Shown here piece after piece: positions 35,514 to 44,587 of a stretch of 64,000 nt of DNA (the stretch's first letter is position 1; every line of letters begins with the position of its first letter). The stretch is taken from assembly GCA_938015595.1 (NCBI GenBank), contig CALLPI010000007.1:81789-145788 (forward strand), written 5' to 3'. A program made the translations under genes and the position numbers. The DNA comes from an uncultured Saprospiraceae bacterium (GTDB lineage: Bacteria > Bacteroidota > Bacteroidia > Chitinophagales > Saprospiraceae). The notes below the pieces were generated by a model that made no database searches, was not told where the DNA came from, and was given only the letters and a program-made list of their open reading frames with translations.

Positions 35514-35544
35514 CAAAACTACACCATATAAACGCCACAAACAA
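35514..35544 (-). promoter_or_regulatory. Promoter TTG-N20-TAGTTTTG (minus)
   Basis: TTG on the minus strand at 35544-35542, exactly 20 nt, then TAGTTTTG at 35521-35514. Expected transcript start near 35508, giving a leader of about 36 nt to the ATG at 35472. Confidence 0.65.
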
Positions 35545-35674
35545 TATTTTAGGTTGTAAAAAATTGCAAAAATCTTCTTTAAATCCAAAGCCATAAAACC
35601 CGCCAAAAACACAATATAATTAGGTTATGAGCATTGGCCACAACTTGAAAGCAACAACCGACCAACGCACTTTA

Positions 35675-37192
35675 CTAACGTACAATAAGTTGTACAGTAT
35701 GCACTTGTTTGCCATTCAACAAGCTAACTTGATACACCCCGGGCGAATAGGTGGAAACATCCAACCTGAGCTGATGCACATGAGTAAACCAATTGAAGAA
35801 AACCACGCGACCCTGTGCGTCCGTTACCCGAATGCCATTGAATGGCGTCGTGCTTTGCACCAAGACCTCACCTTTCGCAGCCGGATTGGGCAGTAACTGA
35901 ATCCGCGACACAGCGCCTGCCTCCTGTGTGGAGCTGATAATCTGTATATCGGCCAGGTAGCGGGGGAATATCTGGTAACCCTCCGTATAAGGCAAAGAGG
36001 TGTCGAATTGACCACCTATGCCTGTAAGATGGAACGTCCCTGCAGGCGGAGGGGTGCCAAAAATATTGCTGGTGGACACTATGCGCATCTGAAACACCGC
36101 CTGGCCATTACTCACATCCACATTAAACCCCGTACCGGTATTTGTCCATTGTGATGGATTCACAATACTCAGGTTCTCCAGCCGCACCAGGCGAGATTCC
36201 GTATCCTCTCCCAGTTGCATTACGGTGGTAGCCGGCAGCAATGGCCGATTGGTGGAAACGAGAATAACCGTATCCGCCAGTATTTGCGTTAGGCCGTTGA
36301 ATTGCGAAATGCGCCCCCGCACAATGACCTCGTCCCTTTCTTGTACTTGATAGCCATAGGTAGCGTTAGCGCTAAACACTGCAATACCGTCATTTTGGTC
36401 ATCAATGATGGTAAACTGCAAGCCCGTGGCGCGCAGGTTAATGCCATATACTGTACCCTGCAACTGACAGCGCACGTTGAGCGAGTCGGCTACGCCGTCG
36501 GTATTCTCGGTCGTAACTGTACCAATGGTATAAACCGGATAAACTGGCACGGGCGGCGGTGAGCAATCGTTGGGCATACCAGGGGTGGCCAGTATCTCCA
36601 CACCATTGATAAAAAAGCCCGTACCAGCTGTGGAGGCCGCCCAACTGGAGGCCAGACTATTGTCAAGGGCATTGTTGCATAACTGCAGAGAAGGGCCGTT
36701 GCCATTAGCTGCAGCAGGCCAGGGTGCAGCAATACCGTAGCGCACCGTATCCATGATCTCGCCCTGAGGATTGACCAGCGTAATCAACTCGCCGGTGTTG
36801 TTCAACCCCTGACCGGCATTCCATTGAAAGGCAAACTTGTTGAACGCCTGCCGAAACTTGGCCGAATCTATAGCTATCAATACAAATTCGCCAGGAGGCA
36901 GCACACGTGCCGGAAAGACGAACGTGACCCCCGTAGTAAACCGATATCCTTCCATTTGAATAGGCAAGTCACCTGCGTTGTACACTTCTAAAAACTCGTA
37001 ATCATCTGTACCGGGATTATTATACATGATTTCAGTGATAACCAGTGCACTCTCCGGCGCAGAAGGATTGCTCATGTGCTGGCCTATTTGAAAAAAACAC
37101 TGCTTAGCTGGCTCTGTAAAGCGGTCGTGATGCATAGCCATTGCACCTAGTGCATAGCCCAGTAGTGTGATCAAAAGCAATATTCTTTGCAT
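35675..37192 (-). CDS. Lamin-tail domain protein with T9SS type A sorting domain
   Basis: 505 residues with signal peptide (MQRILLLITLLGYALGAMA). Residues about 45-165 form a lamin-tail domain (LVITEIMYNNPGTDDYEFLEVYN ... PPGEFVLIA), a fold common in secreted bacterial nucleases and phosphatases. About 215-420 is a beta-rich region with an OB-fold-like section (VRCQLQGTVYGINLR, RDEVIVRGRISQFNGLTQIL) resembling the DUF5689/YhcR-type modules that sit beside extracellular nucleases; no nuclease domain follows. The last 75 residues (LLPNPAAKGEVLV ... YSPGVYQVSLLNG) are a T9SS type A sorting domain. Probably surface-exposed; ligand unknown. It has its own promoter. Confidence 0.8.
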   Translation of the reverse strand: MQRILLLITLLGYALGAMAMHHDRFTEPAKQCFFQIGQHMSNPSAPESALVITEIMYNNPGTDDYEFLEVYNAGDLPIQMEGYRFTTGVTFVFPARVLPPGEFVLIAIDSAKFRQAFNKFAFQWNAGQGLNNTGELITLVNPQGEIMDTVRYGIAAPWPAAANGNGPSLQLCNNALDNSLASSWAASTAGTGFFINGVEILATPGMPNDCSPPPVPVYPVYTIGTVTTENTDGVADSLNVRCQLQGTVYGINLRATGLQFTIIDDQNDGIAVFSANATYGYQVQERDEVIVRGRISQFNGLTQILADTVILVSTNRPLLPATTVMQLGEDTESRLVRLENLSIVNPSQWTNTGTGFNVDVSNGQAVFQMRIVSTSNIFGTPPPAGTFHLTGIGGQFDTSLPYTEGYQIFPRYLADIQIISSTQEAGAVSRIQLLPNPAAKGEVLVQSTTPFNGIRVTDAQGRVVFFNWFTHVHQLRLDVSTYSPGVYQVSLLNGKQVHTVQLIVR

Positions 37193-37215
37193 GATTCGGT
37201 GAATTTATACTGCCC

Positions 37216-37246
37216 TAAAGTTACGGCCATTTTATGAAAGCTACAA
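37216..37246 (-). promoter_or_regulatory. Promoter TTG-N20-TAACTTTA (minus) for the lamin-tail gene
   Basis: TTG on the minus strand at 37246-37244, 20 nt, TAACTTTA at 37223-37216, 23 nt before the ATG at 37192. Same box and same upstream GGCCG as the thiolase promoter. Confidence 0.65.
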
Positions 37247-37254
37247 GCAAAAAG

Positions 37255-37287
37255 AAGAGCCGACCCCTACGTCTGGAGTCGGCTCTT
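37255..37287 (-). terminator. Intrinsic terminator after the Oar-like receptor gene
   Basis: AAGAGCCGAC (37255-37264) pairs perfectly with GTCGGCTCTT (37278-37287), 13-nt loop. Read on the minus strand it is followed by a T-rich run (TTCTTTTTGC), 41 nt after the receptor stop. Confidence 0.8.
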
Positions 37288-37328
37288 TTGCGGATTAGCC
37301 AAACGTTAAGCTGTGTGGTAAAGGCAGA

Positions 37329-40300
37329 TTAATTGAACGTATAGCGCAAGCCCAGCTGGAAGCGATATACGTCGTTGATGGTGGCATCATACTGGAACGT
37401 CTGGTCAATAAGCCGCGGCTGGCCATCCACTGTACGGGTTTGCATACGGAACTGCGGCGTACCATCAGAAGTTACACCAGCAAAACTGAGCGGGCGCGTT
37501 TGAATCACCGACTGGCCTACACCCCAATTCTTGTTGATCAAGTTGGTGAAGTTGAAGCAGTCCAGGCGCAGTTGTAGGGTATTGCGAGAGCCGCCCACAT
37601 TGAGGTAGAAATCCTGGGCAAAAGACAGGTCGAGCGTGGTAATCCAAGGCAGCAAGGCGCCATTGCGCTCAGCATACTTACCACGGCGGCCTTTGAGATA
37701 AGCATCTTGCTCGATGTAGGCATCGAAAGCAGCAGCCTGCTGCTCGGGTGTGAAAAGCGTCACTTGATTGGTACCTGTACCTTGCGTGATGGGCAAGAAG
37801 CGGAGGTCGGCAGCGCGATTAGGAATGAACATAAGGTCATTACCGTTCACGCCATCGCCATTCATATCCTGGTTATAGACGTAGGTAAAGCGCCCGATAT
37901 TGCGCGACTCAAATATGATACCAATCTGGCTGGCCGTAAAGCCCAGGTATTCTTTGCGGTAGGTCAAAGCCCCAAGGATGCGATGGCGCTGGTCATTGCT
38001 GGAGAAAGCCAGTTCAGGATCGTTGTTGCCCAGCACCGTGGCGTTGCCATTCCAGGAGCCGGCGGCAATGGAGCCTGCGTTGATAATATCCTTGGCTTCG
38101 CCGAAGTTGTAAGCCAGACGAGCAAACAAGCCCTTTTCAAATCGTTTTTCCAACTGGAAAGTAGCTGTGTAGGAGTAACCCAATGAAGTATTGGTCAAGT
38201 AAATAGCGTTTACCACTGCGGGGTTGATACGGGCAGCGTTATTGAAAGCTGCGCCACTCAAGCCAGAGCCCGGGTAGCGCGGGCGGTTATCTGGGCCTGC
38301 AAATGTACGATTGGCTGGCACTTGGTTGATGTTCAGGTAATCAATAGCGTTGATATTATCATTGTAGATAAACTCAACCGTACCCACGATACCTAGCGGC
38401 AGTTTAGCATCCACGGCAAGGTTGCTACGCCACACCTGCGGAAACTTAAAGTTATTATCCGTTAGCGCCAGTTCATAAGATGAAGGCAGGGCATTCGGAT
38501 TGGCGATAAACTGGATAGGATTGGGCGTAAACGGACGTGTGTTGGTATTGTCTATTTGCTCGAAGCCCGTCAGCACGCCGTTGTTGCCAATTTGGTTAGA
38601 AATCCACACGAATGCCGGGCGACCGGTGAAAATACCCGAACCACCGCGCACTTGCAAGTTCTTGTTATTGAACACATCCCAGTTGAAACCCAGGCGCGGT
38701 GACCACAACGGCTTAGCGTCGGGCAACTTGGCCGTATTGACTTTGAGATCTTCTCCATTGCGACCACGGAAGGTCATGTTGCTTACGGCAGGGTTCTCAA
38801 AGCCAGTGTCGTCAAAAATGGGCAAATCCACGCGGATACCAGCCGTAAGGTTAAAGTTGTTGGTCACTTCCCATTCGTCCTGCAGGTAAAGGCCACCGTA
38901 CCATACACGAGTGGGCTGTACGGGTTCGCGCACGCCAATACTGGGGTTCAAGGGCAGTTCCAGCGCACCATTCGCATAGCGATACTGGAAGCGGCGCAGC
39001 GACACCGGCGAGGTGGTGCGGTTCGGGTTAGACAGGTAGCCATTCAGGTCGGTAAAGAAGTCGTCAATAGAACTATACACAAATACTCCCTGAGAACCCG
39101 GGAAGAATACATTTCTGAACGTCAGTCGCTCCAGGTTGACCCCTGTGGTCACAGTGTGTTTATTTAAATAGATGGACAGGTTGTCCTGCAGCTGATAAGT
39201 TTTGTACGACAACTGGTTGGCCGGCGTAAAAGGCTCGAAGCCAGCAGAGATGTACGTTTGGCCATTGCGCTGTATTTCAATGAGAGGGAAGAAGGAGCCG
39301 CGCGAGCCGCGGTCTTCATTCTGATAGGTGTAGCCTGCGGAGAACTTATTGGCAAACTTACCCCATATGGAGTTCAACTCGCCGATAATCGAGCGGATAT
39401 CTTCGTTTTGGATGTAGTTAGAGTTGCGATAGCTCAGTGAGTTGGCGCCGCTTCGGTTGCCGAAACCAAGAGAGGAACTGTTGCTCACAATCACATCGCG
39501 GAAGGAGTTGAGGTGGCTGTAGCGCACGGCTACCTTGTGCTTGTCTGAGAGGTTATAGTCCAGTTTGACCAAAAACTTCTCGCTCTGGTTCTGGAAATCA
39601 TAGCCCTCGTAAGGCCCCGTTTCGTAGCCAAAATTGCTGCGCAAGAAAGAAGATACACGTTCCAGGTCAGCGGCAAGCACATTGGAAATGTTGCCGGTAG
39701 CTGTTTCGCCAGGCCGTAAAGCGCGGCGCTGGAAAGGCTCATTGCGGCGCTCAATCTCGCCATTGATAAAAAAGAATAGCTTATTCTTAATGATGGGGCC
39801 GCCCAAACGGAAACCAGCCTGCAAATTTTGAAACTCCGTGACTGTCACATTATCCGTTGCGGAACGCGCTTTTTTACCCACAAAGTCTGCATTTTGCAGG
39901 TTGCCAAATACTGAGCCAGAGAATTGGTTGGTGCCAGAGCGCGTCACAGCATTAATGCCGGCGCCTACGAAACCAGACTGACGTACGTCATATGGTGCCA
40001 GGTTGAATTGAATTTCTTCTATGGCATCCAAAGAGATTGGCGCCGTGTTGGTACGGCCACCAGGCTGGCCAGCCAAACCAAAACTGTTGTTGAAGATGGA
40101 GCCATCAATGGTGATGTTGTTGAGACGGTTGTCCTGGCCGGCAAAAGAACTGCCGCGCGCCTGAGGTACCAGGCGGGCGAAGTCCTGGAAGTTGCGGCTC
40201 AGAGTGGGTGCAGCATTGAAGGCATCCGCTGTAACGTTAACTGCGGCACCGGTGCGGTTGCCACTGAAGATGTCGTTGCGGTTGGATGACACCGTAACCA

Positions 40301-40679
40301 CACCCAGCTCCAGAACATCTTCTTTGAGCGCCATATTCACACTAGCGCGCGTACCCAAGCTCACAAAGATGTTTTCTTGTGTTTGCTCTTTGTAGCCGGT
40401 ATAACTAACCGTAACGGCGTATGGGCCACCTACCCTAATAGCCGGTAGCACGTAGCGACCTTCCTCGTTGGTAGTGGTACCATAACGCGTACCAGAAGGA
40501 ACATGCACGGCAATTACCGTAGCCCCAATGAGCGGTTCGCCGTTTTCATCAGTGATTCTGCCCCCCATAGACGAAGTAGTGACTTGAGCATGAGCCTGTT
40601 GGGAAGCGCCCAAAAGTAGGGCTGTCGTCAAGATGATGCTACACACCATCCTGAACGCGTTCTGTAAAATACTTCTCAT
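37329..40679 (-). CDS. Oar-like TonB-dependent outer-membrane receptor
   Basis: 1116 residues. Signal peptide (about 1-31, cleavage after AHA), a carboxypeptidase-regulatory-like Ig domain (about 37-120, GRITDENGEPLIGATV ... YTGYKEQ), then a plug (about 130-260, including DNRLNNITIDG and AINAVTRSGTN-like GAGINAVTRSGTNQFSG) and a large beta-barrel ending in YRFQLGLRYTFN with terminal aromatic residues. This matches the Oar/CarboxypepD_reg-like TonB receptors of Bacteroidota and myxobacteria. There is no SusD partner beside it, so it is not a typical glycan-uptake pair; Oar proteins have been linked to protease or peptide handling and surface behaviour. Own promoter and terminator. Confidence 0.88.
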   Translation of the reverse strand: MRSILQNAFRMVCSIILTTALLLGASQQAHAQVTTSSMGGRITDENGEPLIGATVIAVHVPSGTRYGTTTNEEGRYVLPAIRVGGPYAVTVSYTGYKEQTQENIFVSLGTRASVNMALKEDVLELGVVTVSSNRNDIFSGNRTGAAVNVTADAFNAAPTLSRNFQDFARLVPQARGSSFAGQDNRLNNITIDGSIFNNSFGLAGQPGGRTNTAPISLDAIEEIQFNLAPYDVRQSGFVGAGINAVTRSGTNQFSGSVFGNLQNADFVGKKARSATDNVTVTEFQNLQAGFRLGGPIIKNKLFFFINGEIERRNEPFQRRALRPGETATGNISNVLAADLERVSSFLRSNFGYETGPYEGYDFQNQSEKFLVKLDYNLSDKHKVAVRYSHLNSFRDVIVSNSSSLGFGNRSGANSLSYRNSNYIQNEDIRSIIGELNSIWGKFANKFSAGYTYQNEDRGSRGSFFPLIEIQRNGQTYISAGFEPFTPANQLSYKTYQLQDNLSIYLNKHTVTTGVNLERLTFRNVFFPGSQGVFVYSSIDDFFTDLNGYLSNPNRTTSPVSLRRFQYRYANGALELPLNPSIGVREPVQPTRVWYGGLYLQDEWEVTNNFNLTAGIRVDLPIFDDTGFENPAVSNMTFRGRNGEDLKVNTAKLPDAKPLWSPRLGFNWDVFNNKNLQVRGGSGIFTGRPAFVWISNQIGNNGVLTGFEQIDNTNTRPFTPNPIQFIANPNALPSSYELALTDNNFKFPQVWRSNLAVDAKLPLGIVGTVEFIYNDNINAIDYLNINQVPANRTFAGPDNRPRYPGSGLSGAAFNNAARINPAVVNAIYLTNTSLGYSYTATFQLEKRFEKGLFARLAYNFGEAKDIINAGSIAAGSWNGNATVLGNNDPELAFSSNDQRHRILGALTYRKEYLGFTASQIGIIFESRNIGRFTYVYNQDMNGDGVNGNDLMFIPNRAADLRFLPITQGTGTNQVTLFTPEQQAAAFDAYIEQDAYLKGRRGKYAERNGALLPWITTLDLSFAQDFYLNVGGSRNTLQLRLDCFNFTNLINKNWGVGQSVIQTRPLSFAGVTSDGTPQFRMQTRTVDGQPRLIDQTFQYDATINDVYRFQLGLRYTFN

Positions 40680-40726
40680 AAGATGATTTTTGGTGAGAGA
40701 AATGTGAGAACGTTTCTTAACGGCTG

Positions 40727-40734
40727 CAAAGGTA
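40727..40734 (-). promoter_or_regulatory. -7 box (TACCTTTG, minus) for the Oar-like gene
   Basis: Exact TAnnTTTG on the minus strand, 47 nt before the ATG at 40679; no TTG at 20 nt. Confidence 0.45.
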
Positions 40735-40825
40735 AATAGGCTATGTAAATCTAATATAAATTTTTACACAATAGCCAAGATCTCACCTGAACACTTTCTG
40801 CAAAAGTAACAACTTTGCAACTTGA

Positions 40826-40833
40826 TATCTTTG
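40826..40833 (+). promoter_or_regulatory. -7 box (TATCTTTG) for the GDPD gene
   Basis: Exact TAnnTTTG 29 nt before the ATG at 40863. It lies inside the longer frame opening at 40815 and so decides for the later start. Confidence 0.5.
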
Positions 40834-40862
40834 TGCTAAAACTAAAATTATGCGCTCCTGAC

Positions 40863-41765
40863 ATGATAACCCCCAAAGGCTCAAAATATTTTGCGTCAAT
40901 GTTGCTCAACAGCTTACTTACAGCGCTTTTGCTGAGCATCGTACACTGGGCATGGGCACAAACACCAGCCGGTCATTCGTTCAGCATCCCTCAAGGCGAC
41001 CTGGCTGCATTCTTCCGAAGCGGACCTTACATCAGTGCCCATCGGGGCGGCCCCGTATCGCCTGGCTTCCCCGAAAACTGCCTCGAGACCTTTGCACATA
41101 CCATGAGCCTTGTACCTGCCATCATTGAGTTTGATGTAGAAATGACCGCTGACAGCGTGCTCATCCTGATGCACGACAATACCCTCGACCGCACCACTAC
41201 CGGTACCGGGCCACTGCGCCAACGACGCTGGGCTGAATTGGATACGCTGCACCTGCGCAGCAATGACGGCACAATAACCCCTTTCAAAATTCCGCTTTTT
41301 GAACAAGCACTGGAGTGGACAAAACGAGCACAGGCCGTACTGACAGTGGACGTCAAGCGGGGCGTACCTTTTGAGCGCATCGTCCGGCTCATCGAACAAT
41401 ATGAACTGGAACACAGAGCCGTCCTGATCACCTACAACGAACGGGACGCCCTGGAGGTGTATCAACTCAACCCTAAGCTCATCATATCGGCTAATATGCG
41501 CAACCTCGACGAACTGGAACGCACGCTGGCTACTGGCATTCCGCCAAAGAATCTGCTGGCCTTCGTAGGCACGCGCGAGCCTGCGCCAGAGTTGTACGAA
41601 CGTCTGCGCCAATTGGGTATCCCTGCTATTCTGGGCACCTTGGGCAACCTCGACAACATGGCCAAAGCCAGAGGCGACCACCTCTACCGCCAATGGATAG
41701 AGCGAGGCGCTGCCATATTAGCTACCGACCGGCCCGAAGAGGCCTGGAAGGCCCTGCAACAGTGA
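40863..41765 (+). CDS. Glycerophosphodiester phosphodiesterase family protein
   Basis: 300 residues. The N-terminus has a hydrophobic export signal (LLNSLLTALLLSIVHWAWA, cleavage near residue 32), so it acts in the periplasm or on the outer membrane. The GDPD TIM-barrel active site is complete: His60-Arg61-Gly62, Glu71-Asn72, Glu89-x-Asp91 and His104, then a DVK strand motif (about 160). It hydrolyses glycerophosphodiesters to glycerol-3-phosphate and an alcohol in characterised members. Followed 72 nt later by fabD; possibly cotranscribed. Confidence 0.88.
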   Translation: MITPKGSKYFASMLLNSLLTALLLSIVHWAWAQTPAGHSFSIPQGDLAAFFRSGPYISAHRGGPVSPGFPENCLETFAHTMSLVPAIIEFDVEMTADSVLILMHDNTLDRTTTGTGPLRQRRWAELDTLHLRSNDGTITPFKIPLFEQALEWTKRAQAVLTVDVKRGVPFERIVRLIEQYELEHRAVLITYNERDALEVYQLNPKLIISANMRNLDELERTLATGIPPKNLLAFVGTREPAPELYERLRQLGIPAILGTLGNLDNMAKARGDHLYRQWIERGAAILATDRPEEAWKALQQ

Positions 41766-41837
41766 GAAACAATGCCAGAACTCAACCCTATCATCAGCTA
41801 CGGCGTTTGCATTTCTTAAATCAACCAGCTTTAAACA

Positions 41838-42713
41838 ATGAAAATATATGTTTTTGCCGGCCAAGGCGCCCAGTACGAGGGCATGGGTAAAGATTTGTAC
41901 GAACACTCCACAGTAGCCCGCCACTGGATGGAATGCGCCAACGAGGTGTTGGGCTACCGCCTTACCGACGTCATGTTTGAAGGCAGCGCCGAAGACCTCA
42001 AGCAAACCCGCATCACCCAGCCTGCACTGTTTGTACACGGGGTAGTCAAAACGTTTGTGCTGGGGCTAGATTTCCAACCTGATGCCGTTGCTGGCCATTC
42101 GCTGGGCGAGTTCTCTGCACTTACGGCCGCCGGTGCACTCTCTTTCGAGGATGGCTTGCGCTTAGTGCAGCAGCGCGCTTTTGCTATGCAGAAAGCCTGC
42201 GAAGCCATAGAAGGCACAATGGCTGCCGTACTGGGCCTGGCCGATGAAGTAGTGGAAAGTATTTGCGCCGAAGTTGAGGAGGTAGTTGTGCCGGCCAACT
42301 ACAACTGTCCCGGGCAACTGGTCATTTCTGGCACGCGCGCTGGCGTGGAGGCTGCCGCGGCCAAATGTGCAGAAGCCGGAGGACGCGTAACCATGCTGGC
42401 CGTAGGCGGAGCATTTCACTCGCCGCTCATGCAGCCAGCTCAGGAGGAGCTCGAAGCAGCCATTGCAGCTACGCCTTTTACTACACCAAAGTGCCCTGTT
42501 TATCAAAATGTAGATGCTTTGGCGGAAACCGACCCCGAACAAATCAAGACCAAACTCATCCGACAGCTCACAGCACCTGTACGCTGGACGCAAATCATGC
42601 AACACTTCATCCGCGACGGCTACACTGAAATGATAGAGGCCGGTGGCTCCGGCAAGGTATTACAAGGCATGATGAAGCGCCTGGACAGAGGATTTGCCAC
42701 CTCAGCCTTGTAA
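41838..42713 (+). CDS. fabD: Malonyl-CoA:ACP transacylase
   Basis: 291 residues. It loads malonyl groups onto acyl carrier protein for fatty-acid synthesis. Signatures: FAGQGAQ at 6-12, the nucleophile Ser88 in GHSLGE, the conserved Arg of QQRAFAMQ (about 113) and the catalytic His194 in GGAFHSPLM. The C-terminus (EAGGSGKVLQGMMKR) matches FabD. The usual fab neighbours (acpP, fabF, fabH) are absent here. It lies downstream of the GDPD gene and 57 nt before an AlgH-family gene. Confidence 0.93.
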   Translation: MKIYVFAGQGAQYEGMGKDLYEHSTVARHWMECANEVLGYRLTDVMFEGSAEDLKQTRITQPALFVHGVVKTFVLGLDFQPDAVAGHSLGEFSALTAAGALSFEDGLRLVQQRAFAMQKACEAIEGTMAAVLGLADEVVESICAEVEEVVVPANYNCPGQLVISGTRAGVEAAAAKCAEAGGRVTMLAVGGAFHSPLMQPAQEELEAAIAATPFTTPKCPVYQNVDALAETDPEQIKTKLIRQLTAPVRWTQIMQHFIRDGYTEMIEAGGSGKVLQGMMKRLDRGFATSAL

Positions 42714-42720
42714 AAAACAC

Positions 42721-42751
42721 TTGCGCAGTATGCAAAAAATCTGCACTTTTG
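42721..42751 (+). promoter_or_regulatory. Candidate promoter TTG-N20-CACTTTTG
   Basis: TTG at 42721-42723, exactly 20 nt, then CACTTTTG at 42744-42751 (one mismatch to TAnnTTTG), 19 nt before the ATG of the AlgH-family gene. Confidence 0.4.
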
Positions 42752-42770
42752 GCCACAAAGGAAGTGAGCA

Positions 42771-43328
42771 ATGGTCAATTACGAAATTAAAAACGGCGTT
42801 GTTCTCCTGGCAGAGCCTTTTATGCTGGACCCAAACTTCAGGAGGTCTGCCGTGCTGCTGTGCGAGCACTCTTCGGAGGGTAGCGTAGGCTTCATCATGA
42901 ATCGCCCCACTGACACGCGCATCGATCAATTGATAGAAGATTTCCCAGAATTTAATGCACTCATTTTCTGGGGAGGGCCGGTGCAGACTGATACACTTCA
43001 CTACATCCACAGTGCAGGAGACCTGCTTGAAGGCAGCGTTCACGTTGCCGAGGGCGTGTACTGGGGAGGAAATTTCGAAAAGCTCAAATTTCTCATTCAC
43101 AGCAAACTGATTCATCCCGAAAATATCCGCTTCTTCATGGGATACTCTGGTTGGGATGAAGGCCAACTCATAGACGAAATGGCTACCGGCTCGTGGGTAC
43201 TAGCTGATATGCACCCCAACTATCTGTTCAAGTCCAACCCTGAACACCTCTGGCAGCAAGTCATGTACAACAAGGGCGACGCCTACTCTGTCATTGCTTT
43301 TATGCCCGACACCGCCTCCTGGAACTGA
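42771..43328 (+). CDS. YqgE/AlgH family protein
   Basis: 185 residues, the normal length of the UPF0301/AlgH family. Conserved segments are seen in order: G(x)VLLAEPFMLDPNFRRSAVLLCEH, GFIMNRP, a GGPVQTDTLHYIH block, YWGGNFEKLK, and FMGYSGWDEGQLIDE with GSW. AlgH was first described as a regulator of alginate genes in Pseudomonas, but the biochemical role is unsettled. Cytoplasmic. Ends 63 nt before lhgO, which has its own promoter. Confidence 0.9.
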   Translation: MVNYEIKNGVVLLAEPFMLDPNFRRSAVLLCEHSSEGSVGFIMNRPTDTRIDQLIEDFPEFNALIFWGGPVQTDTLHYIHSAGDLLEGSVHVAEGVYWGGNFEKLKFLIHSKLIHPENIRFFMGYSGWDEGQLIDEMATGSWVLADMHPNYLFKSNPEHLWQQVMYNKGDAYSVIAFMPDTASWN

Positions 43329-43355
43329 AAAATCGCCCAAAACCCCTTACCTTTG
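43325..43355 (+). promoter_or_regulatory. Promoter CTG-N20-TACCTTTG for lhgO and the polysaccharide locus
   Basis: TACCTTTG at 43348-43355 is an exact -7 box; CTG at 43325-43327 (one mismatch) lies exactly 20 nt upstream. It is the last convincing promoter before the long co-directional gene run. Confidence 0.55.
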
Positions 43356-43391
43356 CCTGCGTTTCTTAAATCGTAGGATGAATTGCACCAC

Positions 43392-44582
43392 TTGAAGCAC
43401 GACGTAGTCATTATCGGAGCAGGCATTATAGGGGCGGCTACAGCGTGGCAACTGTCCCGGCAAAATCCTCGCCTTTCCATTGCTGTGCTGGAGAAAGAAC
43501 CAGGTGCAGCGCATCACCAATCAGGTACCAACAGCGGCGTCATTCACTCCGGCATCTACTACAAGCCCGGCAGCCTCAAGGCGCTGAACTGCCGCCAGGG
43601 CTACCAGGAATTGCTGGATTTCTGCCAGCAACACAATATTCGCCACGAGATATGCGGCAAACTCATCGCCGCTGTCACACCTGAAGAAGCCAGTCGCCTG
43701 CCTGCCCTGCTGCAAAACGGCCAAGCCAACGGCCTGGAAGGACTACGCCTGCTTGGAGCAGAGGAAGCCCACGAGCGCGAGCCACACCTGCAATGCCTCT
43801 CCGCCATCCAAGTGCCCCAAACTGGCATTGTGGACTATCGCGAAGTGACCGAAAAACTACTACAACTAAGCTTGGAGGCAGGTACAAAAATCCACTATTC
43901 GACAAGAGTAACTGGCTTGATATGCCGCCCCGAAGAGACTTTTGTGCAAACTACGTCTGGCGAGTGGCGCTGCCGCCTGGCCATCAATTGCGCTGGCCTC
44001 TACACCGACAAACTGGCTGCAATGACCGGCCACGATGACGGCCTCATGGTATTGCCATTCAGAGGAGAATACTACGAACTTACACCCGAACGAAGGTATC
44101 TCGTACGGCATCTCATCTACCCGGTACCCAATCCGGCTTTTCCGTTTCTGGGCGTGCACTTCACCCGCATGACCGACGGGCGCATAGAAGCCGGCCCCAA
44201 CGCCGTACTGGCTTTTCGCCGAGAGGGGTACCGCCTGCATGACATTCACCTGGGCGAAATGCTCGAAATGCTGGCCTTCCCGGGGCTACGCTGCATTGCG
44301 CGAAAATACTGGCGCATTGAGTTGGAGGAACTGCGCCGCAGTTTTTCTAAGAAATTCTTCGTCAAAGCCTTGCAGCGCCTGATACCAGAGGTAAGGCCGC
44401 AAGACCTCCTACCCCACCCAGCCGGCGTACGCGCCATGGCCTGCAAACCCAACGGCGAGTTGGTGGACGATTTCTACATCAAGCAAGACGCTGGCGTCAT
44501 TCATGTGCTCAACGCCCCTTCGCCGGCAGCCACTGCCTCGCTAGCTATCGGACGGCATATCGCTTCATTAGTAAACTTCTGA
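43392..44582 (+). CDS. lhgO: L-2-hydroxyglutarate oxidase
   Basis: 396 residues. FAD-dependent oxidase/dehydrogenase that returns L-2-hydroxyglutarate to 2-oxoglutarate, passing electrons to the quinone pool in characterised members. The N-terminus has the dinucleotide motif DVVIIGAGIIGAATAWQLS and the LhgO-type segment HQSGTNSGVIHSGIYYKPGSLKA; the C-terminus has GVRAMACKPNGELVDDF. The only ATG (43378) is out of frame, so a TTG start is required; 43392 gives MKHDVVIIG, while 43383 would add three residues. Its stop is only 5 nt before the WbpE-like aminotransferase gene, which makes cotranscription with the sugar-nucleotide genes likely. Confidence 0.88.
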   Translation: MKHDVVIIGAGIIGAATAWQLSRQNPRLSIAVLEKEPGAAHHQSGTNSGVIHSGIYYKPGSLKALNCRQGYQELLDFCQQHNIRHEICGKLIAAVTPEEASRLPALLQNGQANGLEGLRLLGAEEAHEREPHLQCLSAIQVPQTGIVDYREVTEKLLQLSLEAGTKIHYSTRVTGLICRPEETFVQTTSGEWRCRLAINCAGLYTDKLAAMTGHDDGLMVLPFRGEYYELTPERRYLVRHLIYPVPNPAFPFLGVHFTRMTDGRIEAGPNAVLAFRREGYRLHDIHLGEMLEMLAFPGLRCIARKYWRIELEELRRSFSKKFFVKALQRLIPEVRPQDLLPHPAGVRAMACKPNGELVDDFYIKQDAGVIHVLNAPSPAATASLAIGRHIASLVNF

Positions 44583-44587
44583 TCAAC

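Noticed and set aside
40914..41693. 259-codon open frame antisense to the GDPD gene
   Set aside because: The plus-strand frame carries all GDPD catalytic residues and a promoter; the antisense frame has none.
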